Of a stretch of 64,000 nt of DNA, positions 34,535-43,980 are shown piece after piece. A program made the position numbers and the translations under genes. The notes beneath the pieces were generated by a model. That model saw only the letters and a list, made by a program, of their open reading frames with translations. It was not told the DNA's origin and searched no databases. This stretch comes from Metabacillus halosaccharovorans (GTDB lineage Bacteria > Bacillota > Bacilli > Bacillales > Bacillaceae), in assembly GCF_002019635.1 (NCBI RefSeq), contig NZ_KV917372.1:434001-498000 (forward strand). Reading direction: 5' to 3'. Numbering within the stretch: position 1 is the stretch's first letter; each line of letters opens with the position of its first letter.

Positions 34535-35650
34535 GTGGAAGCAAAAAATCTGGAATTAGCTAAAAATTTACGTCATGAACTTCATCAACATCCTGAACTC
34601 TCAAATCATGAGGTATGGACGAAAAACTATATAATCCAGTTCTTAAAAACATATACTTCGCTAGAAATTGTTGACAATGGTCAATGGTTTTATGCGGTGT
34701 ATAGAGCTGGTGAAAAGAGAAGAAATATTGCATTTCGAGCAGATTTTGATGCTCTGCCGATTGATGAAACGATAGACATTGCACATTCTTCTAAATACCC
34801 CGGTATCTCACATAAATGTGGACATGATGGTCATACTGCATGCCTAGTTGGCTTCGCTCTTGAGGTTGATCAAAAAGGAGCAGATAAAAATATCTTTTTT
34901 CTCTTTCAGCATGCAGAAGAAACAGGAGATGGTGCCATTCAATGTGTCCCATTTTTACAAGAGAACAACATAGAAGAAATTTATGCCTTTCACAATATGA
35001 GTGGACTGACATTAAATTCGGTTTATGTAATTGACGGAACGGCACATTGCGCATCAAAGGGAATGACTATTCTAATGGAAGGCACACCGGCACACGCAAG
35101 CCAGCCTGAAGATGGAGTGAATCCAGCTTTTGCTATAGCAGGGATTATTAATACGATTCAAGATCTTACTTCCTCCAATACGTATAAAGGAAGGGTATTG
35201 TGTACAGTCGTGCATGTAAATATTGGAGAAAAAGCCTTTGGTATTGCAGCAAGTAAAGGGAGCTTAATGCTTACATTACGTGCTTATTATGAAGAAGAAC
35301 TTGTACAACTAGAAAAAAGCATTGAAAAGTTAACACTTTCTCTGGCCAAACAATATGGACTAAAACCAAGTTTCTCATACACTGATAAGTTTCCTGAAAC
35401 GGTAAATCATAAAGAAAGCACAGATAAAATCAGATCAATCTGTGAAAAGAAAGAAATTCCCCTCGATGAAATAAAGGAAGTATTTCGTGCATCAGAAGAT
35501 TTTGGTCATTATTTAAAAGTAACAAAAGGGGCTATTTGCTATATTGGCAATGGGGAAGACTACCCTCATATACATACAGTTCATTATGATTTTCATGATG
35601 GAATTATTGAGACAGCAGTAGAACTATTTAAAGGTCTAGCGGAAATGTAA
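34535..35650 (+). CDS. M20 (M20D) family metallo-amidohydrolase
   Basis: The 371-residue protein belongs to the amidohydrolase/IAA-amino acid hydrolase branch of M20 peptidases. Metal-binding segments are HKCGHDGHTA near residue 90 and FQHAEETGDGA near 125, with a dimerisation domain (EGTPAHASQPEDGVNP) near 185 and the final metal His in HTVHYDFHD. It probably removes an acyl group from an N-acyl amino acid; the substrate cannot be read from sequence. GTG 34535 follows GGGGATGAGG. The start of the protein LRHELHQHPELSN is standard for the family. Confidence 0.87.
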   Translation: MEAKNLELAKNLRHELHQHPELSNHEVWTKNYIIQFLKTYTSLEIVDNGQWFYAVYRAGEKRRNIAFRADFDALPIDETIDIAHSSKYPGISHKCGHDGHTACLVGFALEVDQKGADKNIFFLFQHAEETGDGAIQCVPFLQENNIEEIYAFHNMSGLTLNSVYVIDGTAHCASKGMTILMEGTPAHASQPEDGVNPAFAIAGIINTIQDLTSSNTYKGRVLCTVVHVNIGEKAFGIAASKGSLMLTLRAYYEEELVQLEKSIEKLTLSLAKQYGLKPSFSYTDKFPETVNHKESTDKIRSICEKKEIPLDEIKEVFRASEDFGHYLKVTKGAICYIGNGEDYPHIHTVHYDFHDGIIETAVELFKGLAEM

Positions 35651-35724
35651 AAGCTATATAAGTTTAAGCATACATAAGTCCTGTACAGTCTGACCTATGA
35701 ATTGTATGGAGATTCAGATCAAGG

Positions 35725-35748
35725 TCATTATGTAATAATACATAATGA
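35725..35748. promoter_or_regulatory. Perfect 24-bp inverted repeat upstream of the PC4-like gene
   Basis: TCATTATGTA (35725-35734) and TACATAATGA (35739-35748) pair perfectly around ATAA. There is no T-run, so an operator is more likely than a terminator. It is about 75 bases after the M20 gene and 90 before the PC4-like gene. Confidence 0.45.
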
Positions 35749-35838
35749 TTACTACATAAACCACAACATTTTCTATCATACTTATTATGGTAAAATATCT
35801 AAAACAATGTTTATTAGACAAAACAAGAGGTGAGCATT

Positions 35839-36060
35839 CTGGCAAACATAAAATATGAAATTCAGCAAAGTTTTGGAGTCATTTCTGAAGGTGCAAAAGG
35901 ATGGAAAAAAGAATTAAATTTAATAAGTTGGAACAACAGGGATCCGAAATATGATCTAAGAGATTGGGATGAACAACATGAGAAAATGGGGAAAGGGCTA
36001 ACAATGTCAAAAGATGAGTTGATTAAATTGAGAGATTTATTAAATTCGATGGAATTATGA
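35839..36060 (+). CDS. YdbC/PC4-family protein, probable CTG start
   Basis: The protein of about 73 residues matches the bacterial PC4 (PF02229) group represented by YdbC: ANIKYEIQQSFGVISEGAKG, WKKELNLISWNNRDPKYDLR, DWDEQHEKMGKGLTMSKDEL. PC4 proteins bind single-stranded DNA through a beta sheet. The usual family start is M-A-(N/D)-IKYEI, and the codon at that place is CTG 35839. GAGGTGA (35827-35833) lies 5 bases upstream. GTG 35830 is in frame but is part of that SD. A terminator follows the stop directly. Confidence 0.85.
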   Translation: MANIKYEIQQSFGVISEGAKGWKKELNLISWNNRDPKYDLRDWDEQHEKMGKGLTMSKDELIKLRDLLNSMEL

Positions 36061-36061
36061 G

Positions 36062-36089
36062 AAGGAACCTATCAAAAGGCTCCTTTTTT
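36062..36089 (+). terminator. Rho-independent terminator after the PC4-like gene
   Basis: AAGGAACC (36062-36069) pairs with GGCTCCTT (36078-36085) with one mismatch, followed by a T-run. Confidence 0.85.
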
Positions 36090-36210
36090 GATACTTATTT
36101 TTCGTTATTATTGATTTCTGTTTTTATAGACTTATGATATATTCGCTGATAAAATTGATAGGTATATTTACTTATATTTATTATTTCACGTTGGAGGCTT
36201 AAATGTAGAC

Positions 36211-38178
36211 ATGATCAAGACATTAAAAGCAAAATTATTTCTTTCTCTGCTATTAGTATCAATCGTCCCATTACTAATTGTTAGTATTGTGCTTTATATA
36301 AATACAAATCAGGGATATGATACTGTACTAAAAAATGAACAAGCTGTTAATGCGGAATCGATTTCAGATCGACTGAACACTTCTTCAACAGAACTTCTTG
36401 AGTTAACAAAATACTATGCTAAACAGCCAGAAGTAATTGAGGTTTTTAAACAAGGTGACCGAGAAAAGATGGCAGAGTTAGTTAAATCTACATTTGAGCG
36501 GCTGCAACGAGAGCATCAGTTGGATGTTTTCGAGGTTGGGGATGCATATGGCACGGTATTTTTTAGAGGTCATAACCCGGAAAAGTATGGAGATGACAAA
36601 AGTGATAAACCGGTTATACAGGCTTCATTAGAAGGAAGGGAATTAGCTGGTTTTGAATTTGGAACAAGTGGTTTAGGAGTGAGAGCGTTTGTTCCCATTA
36701 TGGATAACAGTGAAGTAATAGGTACATTGCAAACAGGATTAGATGAAAAAGTAATCGAAGAAATCACACAATCCATGAAGGGTATTAGATTATCCATATC
36801 AAATATTGAAGGTGAAATTTTAGTAGCCTCTCATGAAAAATATGTAGGTGGAAAGATAGATAATTCTTCCATCCTTAATAAAGTTTTGAGTGGAGAGGAA
36901 GTTTCAAATGAAGATAAAGAAAGCTTAGAATTCTATATGCCGCTTTTTGACCCTACAAAAACGGAAGTTATCGGGGTTATCCAAATCGTCCAAGACACCG
37001 GTATGATCAATCAGATGAATAATCAAGCTTTATTATTCCTTGTCATTACTGCGATAACTACTCTTATTATTGTAATATTCATAGCAATGTTGTTAAGTAG
37101 AAGCTTTTCAGAACCAATTAAAGATATAATGAACTTTATGGGCGAACTTGCCAAAGGTAACCTGAAAAGCACATTGAAAATTAAAAAGAGAACAGATGAA
37201 ATTGGACAACTTTCCCACTCAGTTGTTGTGACACAGTCTAGTATGAGGGAGATGTTACAACAGATTTCAACCCTATCATCAACAGTTTTACAGCAATCTA
37301 CTGCAATGAAAGAGGCATGCATAGAAATAAATGAGGGTAGTGATCAAATAGCTACAACTATGCAGGAAATTGCAATGGGATCCGAAGAACAAGCAAGTAG
37401 TTCCTCAAACTTATCACAACAAATGGATATTTTTGTGGATGGCATTAAGCAAGCAAATGAAAATGGTGCTATGGTACAAACATCATCATCTGATGTCCTA
37501 AACATCACAAAACAGGGTGAAAGCCTAATGAAAGAGTCTATTCAGCAAATGGACGCATTATTTCAGATTATGAACCAAGCTGTTCAAAAAGTAGATAGAC
37601 TTGAACAGCAATCTATAGAAATTGCGAAAATAGTCACTGTTATTCAAGCAATCTCAAATCAAACAAATCTATTAGCATTAAATGCTGCAATTGAGGCTGC
37701 AAGGGCAGGAGAAGGCGGTAAAGGATTTGCTGTTGTTGCAAATGAAGTACGAAATCTGGCAGAACAAGTATCAAACTCAATTTTAGATATAACGACGATC
37801 GTCTCTAATATTCAATCTGAATCCACCAGTGTGATTGAAGCGCTGACCAATGGTTATAAACAAGTTGAGATAGGATCAAATCAACTACAGCAAACAGAAA
37901 AAGCTTTTTATGAAATAAATGAATCTGTGTTAAGTATGGCTAATAAAGTGAAAAATATAACGACACAGCTTTCAGATATAACATATCATAGTCAACATAT
38001 AAATCAATCCATCGACAATATTGCTTCGATATCGCAAGAATCCGCAGCAAGTATTGAAGAAACTAGTGCAACTGTTCAACAAACAAACAGCTCTATAGAA
38101 CTTCTCTCAAGAAATGCTAATTCTCTTGAACAGCTTTCAGAAGAATTACAAAAAATGGTCAAAACGTTTCATATATGA
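36211..38178 (+). CDS. Methyl-accepting chemotaxis protein with Cache-type sensor
   Basis: The 655-residue receptor has a first membrane helix at residues about 8-31 and an extracellular Cache-like domain at about 32-270 ([20 protein letters not shown] and [19 protein letters not shown] are typical of the sCache_3 type). A second helix lies at about 270-293, then a HAMP domain. The cytoplasmic signalling hairpin has the invariant tip [32 protein letters not shown] near 485. The ligand is unknown. GGAGG at 36193-36197 is a rather long 13 bases from ATG 36211, which may lower expression. It has its own terminator. Confidence 0.94.
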   Translation: MIKTLKAKLFLSLLLVSIVPLLIVSIVLYINTNQGYDTVLKNEQAVNAESISDRLNTSSTELLELTKYYAKQPEVIEVFKQGDREKMAELVKSTFERLQREHQLDVFEVGDAYGTVFFRGHNPEKYGDDKSDKPVIQASLEGRELAGFEFGTSGLGVRAFVPIMDNSEVIGTLQTGLDEKVIEEITQSMKGIRLSISNIEGEILVASHEKYVGGKIDNSSILNKVLSGEEVSNEDKESLEFYMPLFDPTKTEVIGVIQIVQDTGMINQMNNQALLFLVITAITTLIIVIFIAMLLSRSFSEPIKDIMNFMGELAKGNLKSTLKIKKRTDEIGQLSHSVVVTQSSMREMLQQISTLSSTVLQQSTAMKEACIEINEGSDQIATTMQEIAMGSEEQASSSSNLSQQMDIFVDGIKQANENGAMVQTSSSDVLNITKQGESLMKESIQQMDALFQIMNQAVQKVDRLEQQSIEIAKIVTVIQAISNQTNLLALNAAIEAARAGEGGKGFAVVANEVRNLAEQVSNSILDITTIVSNIQSESTSVIEALTNGYKQVEIGSNQLQQTEKAFYEINESVLSMANKVKNITTQLSDITYHSQHINQSIDNIASISQESAASIEETSATVQQTNSSIELLSRNANSLEQLSEELQKMVKTFHI

Positions 38179-38296
38179 TTGAATGAAACCACACCATTTC
38201 GTTGTGTGCCTTTGTTTTAATAAAGAGAATGGAAGATGATATAAATATTCCGAAAAAATAAAATTTTATGTGCATCAATTTAAAAAAACTAAGTAG

Positions 38297-38333
38297 AAAA
38301 AGAATCCGTCTTATAACAGATTCTTTTTTTTTT
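38297..38333 (+). terminator. Rho-independent terminator after the chemoreceptor
   Basis: AAAAAGAATC (38297-38306) pairs with GATTCTTTTT (38319-38328), followed by a long T-run. Confidence 0.85.
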
Positions 38334-38555
38334 CGTGCAAAACAAGATTTTATATTTCCTGTTCAAAATCAAGAAAAAAAGAAAGTGTAAAAAGTAAGAA
38401 GAGTCTAAACATTTCAACTTATATTGTTCCAAGGTTTTTTTGTTGATATGTAAAACTTGCTGTGGCATTGTAGGATAATCCCTCTGCTATTAAACCAAAC
38501 TAATACGTGTCTTACTCTTTACTAACAAACCAAATACTACTGGGAGGTACACAAC

Positions 38556-39350
38556 ATGAAAAAGTTATATTTGAGCCTTTTGGCTGCAACTTTACTTTTC
38601 CTTTTAGCTGCTTGTGGAGGAAATCAGGATAATGCAAACGGGAAAACAGATTCACAAGATGCCGCTGAGAAGGAAGTTCTTAAAGTTGGTACTGAAGGAA
38701 CATATGCACCATTTACATTCCATAATGAAGAAGGAGAACTAACCGGATATGACGTTGAAGTGATCAAAGAAGTTGCCAAGCGCATGGGTGTTGAAGTGGA
38801 ATTTATGGAGACACAATGGGATTCAATGTTTGCTGGTTTAAACTCAAACCGTTTTGATTTAATCGCGAATCAGGTCGGAATCAATGAAGAACGCTTAGCC
38901 AATTATGACTTTTCGAACCCTTATACATATTCTTCATCTGTTATTGTTACAAAGGCCGATAACAATGATATTAACACGTTTAAGGAATTAAAAGGGAAGA
39001 AATCAGCACAATCGTTAACTAGTAATTATGGCGCAATTGCTGAAGAAAATGGAGCAGAGATTGTAGGAGTAGAAGGCCTTGCACAATCGATTGAATTAAT
39101 TAAACAGGGGCGTGCTGAGGTAACAGTAAATGATAAATTAGCTGTTTTAGATTATATGAAAACACAAAACGATAAAAATGTAAAAATTGTAGCAGAGTCT
39201 GATGATGTATCCGAAATGGCATTCACATTTAATAAAGGAAATGAAGAGCTGATAGAAAAGGTTAATAAACAATTAGAAGCAATGCAAGAAGATGGCACAT
39301 TAACAAAAATTTCCGAAGAATGGTTTGGCGAAGATGTTTCTGCAAAGTAA
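38556..39350 (+). CDS. Amino acid ABC transporter substrate-binding lipoprotein
   Basis: It is a family 3 solute-binding protein of 264 residues. The signal sequence ends in the lipobox LLAAC, giving Cys near residue 21 for lipid anchoring. Then come LKVGTEGTYAPFTFHNEEGELTGYDVEVIKEVAKRMG and FDLIANQVGINEERLANYDFSNPY, hallmarks of polar amino acid binding proteins. With the 234-residue-class permease and the ATPase it resembles the B. subtilis TcyABC L-cystine importer in size and order, but the ligand cannot be fixed from sequence. ATG 38556 has GGGAGG upstream. The 377 bases before it hold the previous terminator and no recognised riboswitch. Confidence 0.92.
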   Translation: MKKLYLSLLAATLLFLLAACGGNQDNANGKTDSQDAAEKEVLKVGTEGTYAPFTFHNEEGELTGYDVEVIKEVAKRMGVEVEFMETQWDSMFAGLNSNRFDLIANQVGINEERLANYDFSNPYTYSSSVIVTKADNNDINTFKELKGKKSAQSLTSNYGAIAEENGAEIVGVEGLAQSIELIKQGRAEVTVNDKLAVLDYMKTQNDKNVKIVAESDDVSEMAFTFNKGNEELIEKVNKQLEAMQEDGTLTKISEEWFGEDVSAK

Positions 39351-40029
39351 TACAATAACAGCTGATATGGGAGGTTGGGAGTTATTTTTCAACTCTCTTC
39401 TCCCTATGATTACAGGAGCCATTCAATACACGATCCCACTTACATTAATTTCATTTACTGGTGGTATGATTTTAGCGCTAATCACTGCGATGATGCGGAT
39501 ATCAAAATCACGTATTTTACAGATACCTGCAGCAGTGTATGTTTCAGCAATCCGTGGAACACCATTGCTTGTGCAATTATTCATTATTTTTTACGGCTTG
39601 CCTAACTTGGGTGTTAATCTTGATCCGTTTATTAGTGCCACTATTGCTTTTATATTAAATGTAGGTGCCTATGGATCCGAAATCTTACGGGCTTCTATTT
39701 TATCTATTCAAAAAGGACAGTGGGAGGCCGCTTATACCATAGGAATGACGAGATGGCAGGCTCTATATCGTATCATTCTTCCGCAAGCAACTAGAGTTTC
39801 TGTACCGCCACTATCTAATTCATTTATTAGTTTAGTAAAAGATACGTCACTAGCTTCACTTGTATTAGTAGCTGAATTATTTCGAAAAGCACAGGAAATT
39901 GCAGCAAGGACATATGACTTTTTGCTTTTGTATGTCGAAGCAGCACTTATTTATTGGGTTATTTGCTTACTTTTATCACTCGTTCAAATCGCAATAGAAA
40001 AACGTCTGGATCGTTATGTAGCAAAATAA
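39334..40029 (+). CDS. Amino acid ABC transporter permease
   Basis: It is a HisMQ-type permease with five hydrophobic helices and the EAA loop (GQWEAAYTIGMTRWQALYRIILPQA near residue 135). RGTPLLVQLFIIFYGLP near residue 75 is the family signature. The start is uncertain. The frame opens at TTG 39325 inside the binding-protein gene; ATG 39334 and ATG 39367 are in frame and none has a clear SD, so translation is probably coupled to the upstream gene. ATG 39334 is used here, giving about 231 residues. Confidence 0.9.
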   Translation: MFLQSNTITADMGGWELFFNSLLPMITGAIQYTIPLTLISFTGGMILALITAMMRISKSRILQIPAAVYVSAIRGTPLLVQLFIIFYGLPNLGVNLDPFISATIAFILNVGAYGSEILRASILSIQKGQWEAAYTIGMTRWQALYRIILPQATRVSVPPLSNSFISLVKDTSLASLVLVAELFRKAQEIAARTYDFLLLYVEAALIYWVICLLLSLVQIAIEKRLDRYVAK

Positions 40030-40043
40030 GGGAGGTGTAAAGC

Positions 40044-40802
40044 TTGTATTTATCAATAAAAGGGTTGGCAAAATCATTTGGGGAAAATGAAGTATTAAAA
40101 GATGTGAATGTTGACATTCAAAAAGGTGAAGTAGTATCGATTATCGGTCCTTCCGGATCAGGTAAAACAACCTTACTTCGTTGTTTTAATGGGCTAGAGG
40201 ATCCTGATAAGGGGCTTTTCACCTTTCATGATGGGCAAATTTTAAATTTTGAAGAAAAAATGAATAAACGAGATATCGTACAATTCAGCAGAAGATCAGG
40301 TATGGTTTTTCAAGCTTATCACCTATTCCCTCATAAAACTGCATTGGAAAATGTAATGGAAGGCCCTATTATTGTTCAAAAGCGAAATAAAGCTGAAGTC
40401 AGACAGGAAGCGGAAACACTCCTTGAAAAAGTAGGGTTAAAAGATAAAATGAATTTTTATCCCCATCAATTATCAGGAGGACAGCAGCAGAGAGTAGGTA
40501 TTGCCAGGGCATTGGCATTAAAGCCGGAATTGATGTTATTTGATGAACCAACATCTGCTTTAGACCCTGAATTAATTGGAGAAGTTTTAACTGTAATAAA
40601 AGACTTAGTCAAAGAAAATTGGACGATGATTATCGTCACCCATGAAATTCAATTTGCTGGTGAAGTATCAGATAAAGTGTTATTTATGGATGGTGGATAC
40701 ATCATAGAACAAGGCACACCAGATGAGGTACTTAAGTCACCGAAAGAAGAAAGAACTAAAAGATTCTTACAAAGAATTTTACATCCTTCAATTGAGGTGT
40801 AG
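40044..40802 (+). CDS. Polar amino acid ABC transporter ATP-binding protein
   Basis: The 252-residue ATPase has Walker A GPSGSGKTTLLRC near residue 34, Q-loop MVFQAYHLFPHKTALENV near 90, signature LSGGQQQRVGIARAL near 147, Walker B LMLFDEPTSALDPE near 167 and H-loop IVTHEIQFA. The FNGLEDPDKG and FPHKTALENV segments are typical of GlnQ/TcyC-type ATPases. TTG 40044 follows GGGAGGTG. An imperfect dyad at 40815-40842 after the stop lacks a T-run and may be a weak terminator. Confidence 0.93.
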   Translation: MYLSIKGLAKSFGENEVLKDVNVDIQKGEVVSIIGPSGSGKTTLLRCFNGLEDPDKGLFTFHDGQILNFEEKMNKRDIVQFSRRSGMVFQAYHLFPHKTALENVMEGPIIVQKRNKAEVRQEAETLLEKVGLKDKMNFYPHQLSGGQQQRVGIARALALKPELMLFDEPTSALDPELIGEVLTVIKDLVKENWTMIIVTHEIQFAGEVSDKVLFMDGGYIIEQGTPDEVLKSPKEERTKRFLQRILHPSIEV

Positions 40803-40874
40803 GCTGAATATTTGGATAAGGATTGAATCCATCATCCTTATCTTCATTTCCGTGCTTAATATCAGAAAGAGAAT

Positions 40875-40905
40875 TTGACTATTAAAATACTTACTTGATA
40901 GTATT
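40875..40905 (+). promoter_or_regulatory. Promoter with overlapping inverted repeat upstream of marR
   Basis: TTGACT (40875-40880), 18 bases, TAGTAT (40899-40904). AATACT (40886-40891) and AGTATT (40900-40905) form an inverted repeat that covers the -10, as expected for MarR autorepression. Confidence 0.5.
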
Positions 40906-40953
40906 AAAAGAAAAACAATGATTTACCAAGGCACTGAGATAAGGTGGTTGCAA

Positions 40954-41382
40954 ATGAAATCAAATGAACCAAATCAATTGATCTCCGATTGGATGTCTTT
41001 AGCAAACATTCAAATTCGCGTGGAACATGAACTAGAATCAATTCTTCAAGAAACCCATCAATTAACATTAAAAGAATTTTATGTGCTATTATTTCTTTCA
41101 CAAACACCTAATAAAAAATTAAAATTACAGCAATTACAAAATATGGTTGGATTAAGCCAGAGTGCAATGTCACGCTTAGTCAGCAGATTTGAGGCTAAAG
41201 GCTGTGGAACATTAAGAAGGCATGTTTGTGTTGAGGATCGTCGCGCAATCTTTACAGCTCTAACAGAGTCAGGAGAAAAAAAACTGGAAGAAGCCATTAA
41301 AACAGTACATCAAACATTACAACATTCTTTTGCTGATAAAGGAATACAAGCTGAATTAAAAAGGCTGCTTTCTCAATTTTAG
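40954..41382 (+). CDS. MarR-family transcriptional regulator
   Basis: The 142-residue winged-helix protein shows the MarR core: LTLKEFYVLLFLSQTPNKKL, LQQLQNMVGLSQSAMSRLVSRFEAKG and the wing with VCVEDRRAIFTALTESGEKKL (D.R motif). Two Cys (GCGTLRRHVCVED) flank the wing and might sense redox, as in OhrR/YodB relatives, but their positions differ. ATG 40954 has AAGGTGG 6 bases upstream; an earlier ATG (40918) has no SD. The downstream NADPH dehydrogenase gene is a plausible target, as OYE enzymes answer electrophile stress. Confidence 0.87.
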   Translation: MKSNEPNQLISDWMSLANIQIRVEHELESILQETHQLTLKEFYVLLFLSQTPNKKLKLQQLQNMVGLSQSAMSRLVSRFEAKGCGTLRRHVCVEDRRAIFTALTESGEKKLEEAIKTVHQTLQHSFADKGIQAELKRLLSQF

Positions 41383-41453
41383 AAGGAATAGCAATAGCTT
41401 ATTCTGCAATACAAATAAGGTAATAGGTTCTTTTAAGTTAGGAATCATTTCGC

Positions 41454-41501
41454 TTGACGAAATATTTTCTCATGTGATAATTTTGTATGCATGCACATAC
41501 A
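41454..41501 (+). promoter_or_regulatory. namA promoter with adjacent inverted repeat
   Basis: TTGACG (41454-41459), 16 bases, GATAAT (41476-41481). TGTATG (41484-41489) and CATACA (41496-41501) form an inverted repeat just downstream of the -10, a typical repressor site. Confidence 0.5.
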
Positions 41502-41534
41502 TTTTATTAGATTTTCATAGAAGGAGTTTTTAAG

Positions 41535-42566
41535 TTGAAACATTTATTCAGTCCATACGAGATAAAAGATCTTTCACTAAAAAATCGTGTAGTTATGCCA
41601 CCAATGTGTCAATATTCTGTAACAAACAAAGACGGGATCGCAACCGATTGGCATTATATGCACTATGTAAGTCGGGCGATTGGTGGAGCCGGATTAATAA
41701 TTATTGAAATGACTGATGTTGAACCAGATGGTCGCATTACAGATTTTGATTTGGGATTATGGTCAGATGAACAAATCCCTGCATTAAAACGTATTGTAGA
41801 TGCTTGTCACCAATATGGTGCAAAGGTTGGTATTCAAATTGCACATGCTGGCAGAAAAGCAGAAGATGCTGCCGAACCAGTAGCTCCATCTGCCATTGCT
41901 TTTGATGAAAATTCGAAGACTCCAAGAGAGCTATCAACAGCTGAAGTAAAAGACATGGTTGAAAAGTTTCGACTTGCAGTAGGCCGTGCGGTTCAAGCAG
42001 GGGTTGACGTAATTGAACTTCATGGTGCACACGGATATTTAATACATCAATTTCACTCTAGTTACACAAATAAACGAACAGATGAGTATGGCCGGGATCT
42101 AACCAAGTTTGGAAGAGAGGTCATTGAAGCAGCAAAAGGAGAAATGCCCGAGAGTATGCCTCTCATCATGAGAATATCAGCAAGAGAATATGTAGATGGA
42201 GGGTATGGATTAAACGAGAGCATTGAGTTTTCACGTGAATATCAACGCGCTGGTGTTGATATGTTCCATATCAGTGCAGGTGGAGAAGGTCCAATTGCTG
42301 CAGCAGGAAGACCAGGTACACATGTTGCATACCAAGTACCAATGGCCAGAGCAATAAAAGAGGCTTTACAAGTACCAGTTATTGCTGTAGGAAGATTAGA
42401 TGAACCGGCTTTAGCAAACTCTGTAATTGGAAACGAAGAAGCTGATCTTGTAGCAGTTGGGCGCGGCATGCTAAGAAATCCTTACTGGACTTTAGAAGCA
42501 GCAACTGTTTTACGAAAAGAAATTGATTTACCTAAACAATATATAGCTGGCTTTCCAAGAAATTAG
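41535..42566 (+). CDS. namA: NADPH dehydrogenase NamA (old yellow enzyme, YqjM type)
   Basis: It is an FMN enzyme that reduces activated C=C bonds, nitro compounds and other electrophiles with NADPH. Motifs include KNRVVMPPMCQYS with the YqjM-type Cys near residue 26, IQIAHAGRKA near 105, ELHGAHGYLIHQFHSSYTNKR near 165 with the conserved His pair and Arg, and VGRGMLRNPYW near 315. The 343-residue length is that of the short YqjM subgroup. TTG 41535 has AAGGAG 8 bases upstream. The neighbouring marR gene and promoter inverted repeats suggest stress-induced expression. Confidence 0.95.
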   Translation: MKHLFSPYEIKDLSLKNRVVMPPMCQYSVTNKDGIATDWHYMHYVSRAIGGAGLIIIEMTDVEPDGRITDFDLGLWSDEQIPALKRIVDACHQYGAKVGIQIAHAGRKAEDAAEPVAPSAIAFDENSKTPRELSTAEVKDMVEKFRLAVGRAVQAGVDVIELHGAHGYLIHQFHSSYTNKRTDEYGRDLTKFGREVIEAAKGEMPESMPLIMRISAREYVDGGYGLNESIEFSREYQRAGVDMFHISAGGEGPIAAAGRPGTHVAYQVPMARAIKEALQVPVIAVGRLDEPALANSVIGNEEADLVAVGRGMLRNPYWTLEAATVLRKEIDLPKQYIAGFPRN

Positions 42567-42610
42567 AAGGAAAAGTTAACCGGTTAAAGAATATGTTAGA
42601 TAGAACAATA

Positions 42611-42641
42611 AACTAGAATTTTATGAAATTCTAGTTTTATT
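42611..42641 (+). terminator. Rho-independent terminator after namA
   Basis: AACTAGAATTT (42611-42621) pairs perfectly with AAATTCTAGTT (42626-42636), followed by TTATTG. Confidence 0.85.
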
Positions 42642-42688
42642 GTTCAAATATAAATTTATATTTTTCTTTATAGAAGGGCGAGAACATT

Positions 42689-43900
42689 TTGAATAAATTA
42701 TCCGGAACAAAACGATTACAGCTTGCTTTGCTTTTAGGATCACTTGGACTATTAGGACCGTTTACGATTGATATGTATCTGCCTTCATTTCCTACAATTG
42801 TAGAAGATTATCAAACAGAAGCATCTTTAGTACAGATTAGCTTAACGACCTGTCTATTAGGGCTTGGATTAGGTCAATTAATTATTGGTCCAATGAGTGA
42901 TGTTCAAGGTCGACGTAAGCCATTACTTATTTTCTTGATTTTATATTTATTAGCATCATTAACTTGTTCGTTTGCACCCAATATTTATACCTTTATTGCA
43001 TCACGTTTCGTTCAAGGCTTCGCTGCAGCAGGCGGACTTGTTATTTCCAGGGCTGTAGTTCGGGACGTATATAGTGGTAAAGAATTAACTAAGTTCTTTT
43101 CATTATTAATGTTGGTTGGGAATTTGGGTCCAATCGTAGCACCGATCGTAGGAGGCGGTGTTCTTGCGTTTACAAATTGGTCAGGGGTTTTCGTTGTTTT
43201 AGCAGGTGTTGGATTAATCTTATTTCTAATTGTTACATTTAAAATGGAAGAAACCTTACCAAAAGAAAACCGGGTACCAAGCAATTTTAAACAAGTAGTC
43301 AGCAATTTTGGTTCATTATTAAAGGATCGGCAATTTACAGGCTATGCACTTACACAAGGCTTTATGATTGCCGGTATTTTTGCCTATGTATCTGGTATCC
43401 CATTTGTCTATCAAAATATTTATGGCGTATCTCCACAAGTATTTAGTGTATTATTCGGAATAAATGGTATTGCTTTAATTATTGGAACTCAATCTGTTGG
43501 TCGGTTAACAGATTATATTTCTGAGAAAACATTCTTAAAAATAGGTTTAATTCTTTCTAACACAGCTGGTGCACTTTTACTTATTGCACTTCTTTTAAAA
43601 GCGCCACTTATACTGGTCGCCATTCCAATCTTCTTTTTAGTAGCGTCGATCGGAATTATATCAACGACTTCCTTTGCACTGGCAATTGAAACTCAAGGTC
43701 ATATTGCGGGAAGTGCATCCGCATTATTAGGCTTATTGCCATTTGTTTTAGGCTCTTTAACAGCACCTCTTGTAGGAATTGCCGGCGAATATAATGCGAT
43801 TCCAATGGGTGTCGTGATCTTCTCAGCTAGCTTTTTAGCATTTTTATCATATTACGGCTTAGTTCGCAAATCTTCTGCAAGTATTCAAACTGCCAAATAA
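42689..43900 (+). CDS. Bcr/CflA-family multidrug MFS exporter
   Basis: The 403-residue MFS protein has twelve predicted helices. The Bcr/CflA (DHA1) signature is clear: GPFTIDMYLPSFPTI in helix 1, GQLIIGPMSDVQGRRKPLL between helices 2 and 3 (motif A), RFVQGFAAAGGLVISRAVVRD in helix 4 and GNLGPIVAPIVGG in helix 5. These proton antiporters export drugs such as bicyclomycin or chloramphenicol, or metabolites. TTG 42689 follows a GAAGGGCGAG SD. It sits between namA and an aldo/keto reductase, in a group suited to detoxification. Confidence 0.92.
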   Translation: MNKLSGTKRLQLALLLGSLGLLGPFTIDMYLPSFPTIVEDYQTEASLVQISLTTCLLGLGLGQLIIGPMSDVQGRRKPLLIFLILYLLASLTCSFAPNIYTFIASRFVQGFAAAGGLVISRAVVRDVYSGKELTKFFSLLMLVGNLGPIVAPIVGGGVLAFTNWSGVFVVLAGVGLILFLIVTFKMEETLPKENRVPSNFKQVVSNFGSLLKDRQFTGYALTQGFMIAGIFAYVSGIPFVYQNIYGVSPQVFSVLFGINGIALIIGTQSVGRLTDYISEKTFLKIGLILSNTAGALLLIALLLKAPLILVAIPIFFLVASIGIISTTSFALAIETQGHIAGSASALLGLLPFVLGSLTAPLVGIAGEYNAIPMGVVIFSASFLAFLSYYGLVRKSSASIQTAK

Positions 43901-43980
43901 TACGTATTCTTTTTCATTTAGATGGAATTCTAGTATAGTAATAATGAACATGGACTTTTTAATAAAGGAGAGAGTGTAAA

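Noticed and set aside
38334-38555. Possible riboswitch or T-box before the amino acid ABC transporter
   Set aside because: No T-box, S-box or other conserved core was found in the leader; only ordinary AT-rich sequence.
39325-39350. TTG 39325 as start of the amino acid permease
   Set aside because: It lies deeper in the binding-protein gene with no SD; ATG 39334 is at least a standard codon, though the true start stays uncertain.
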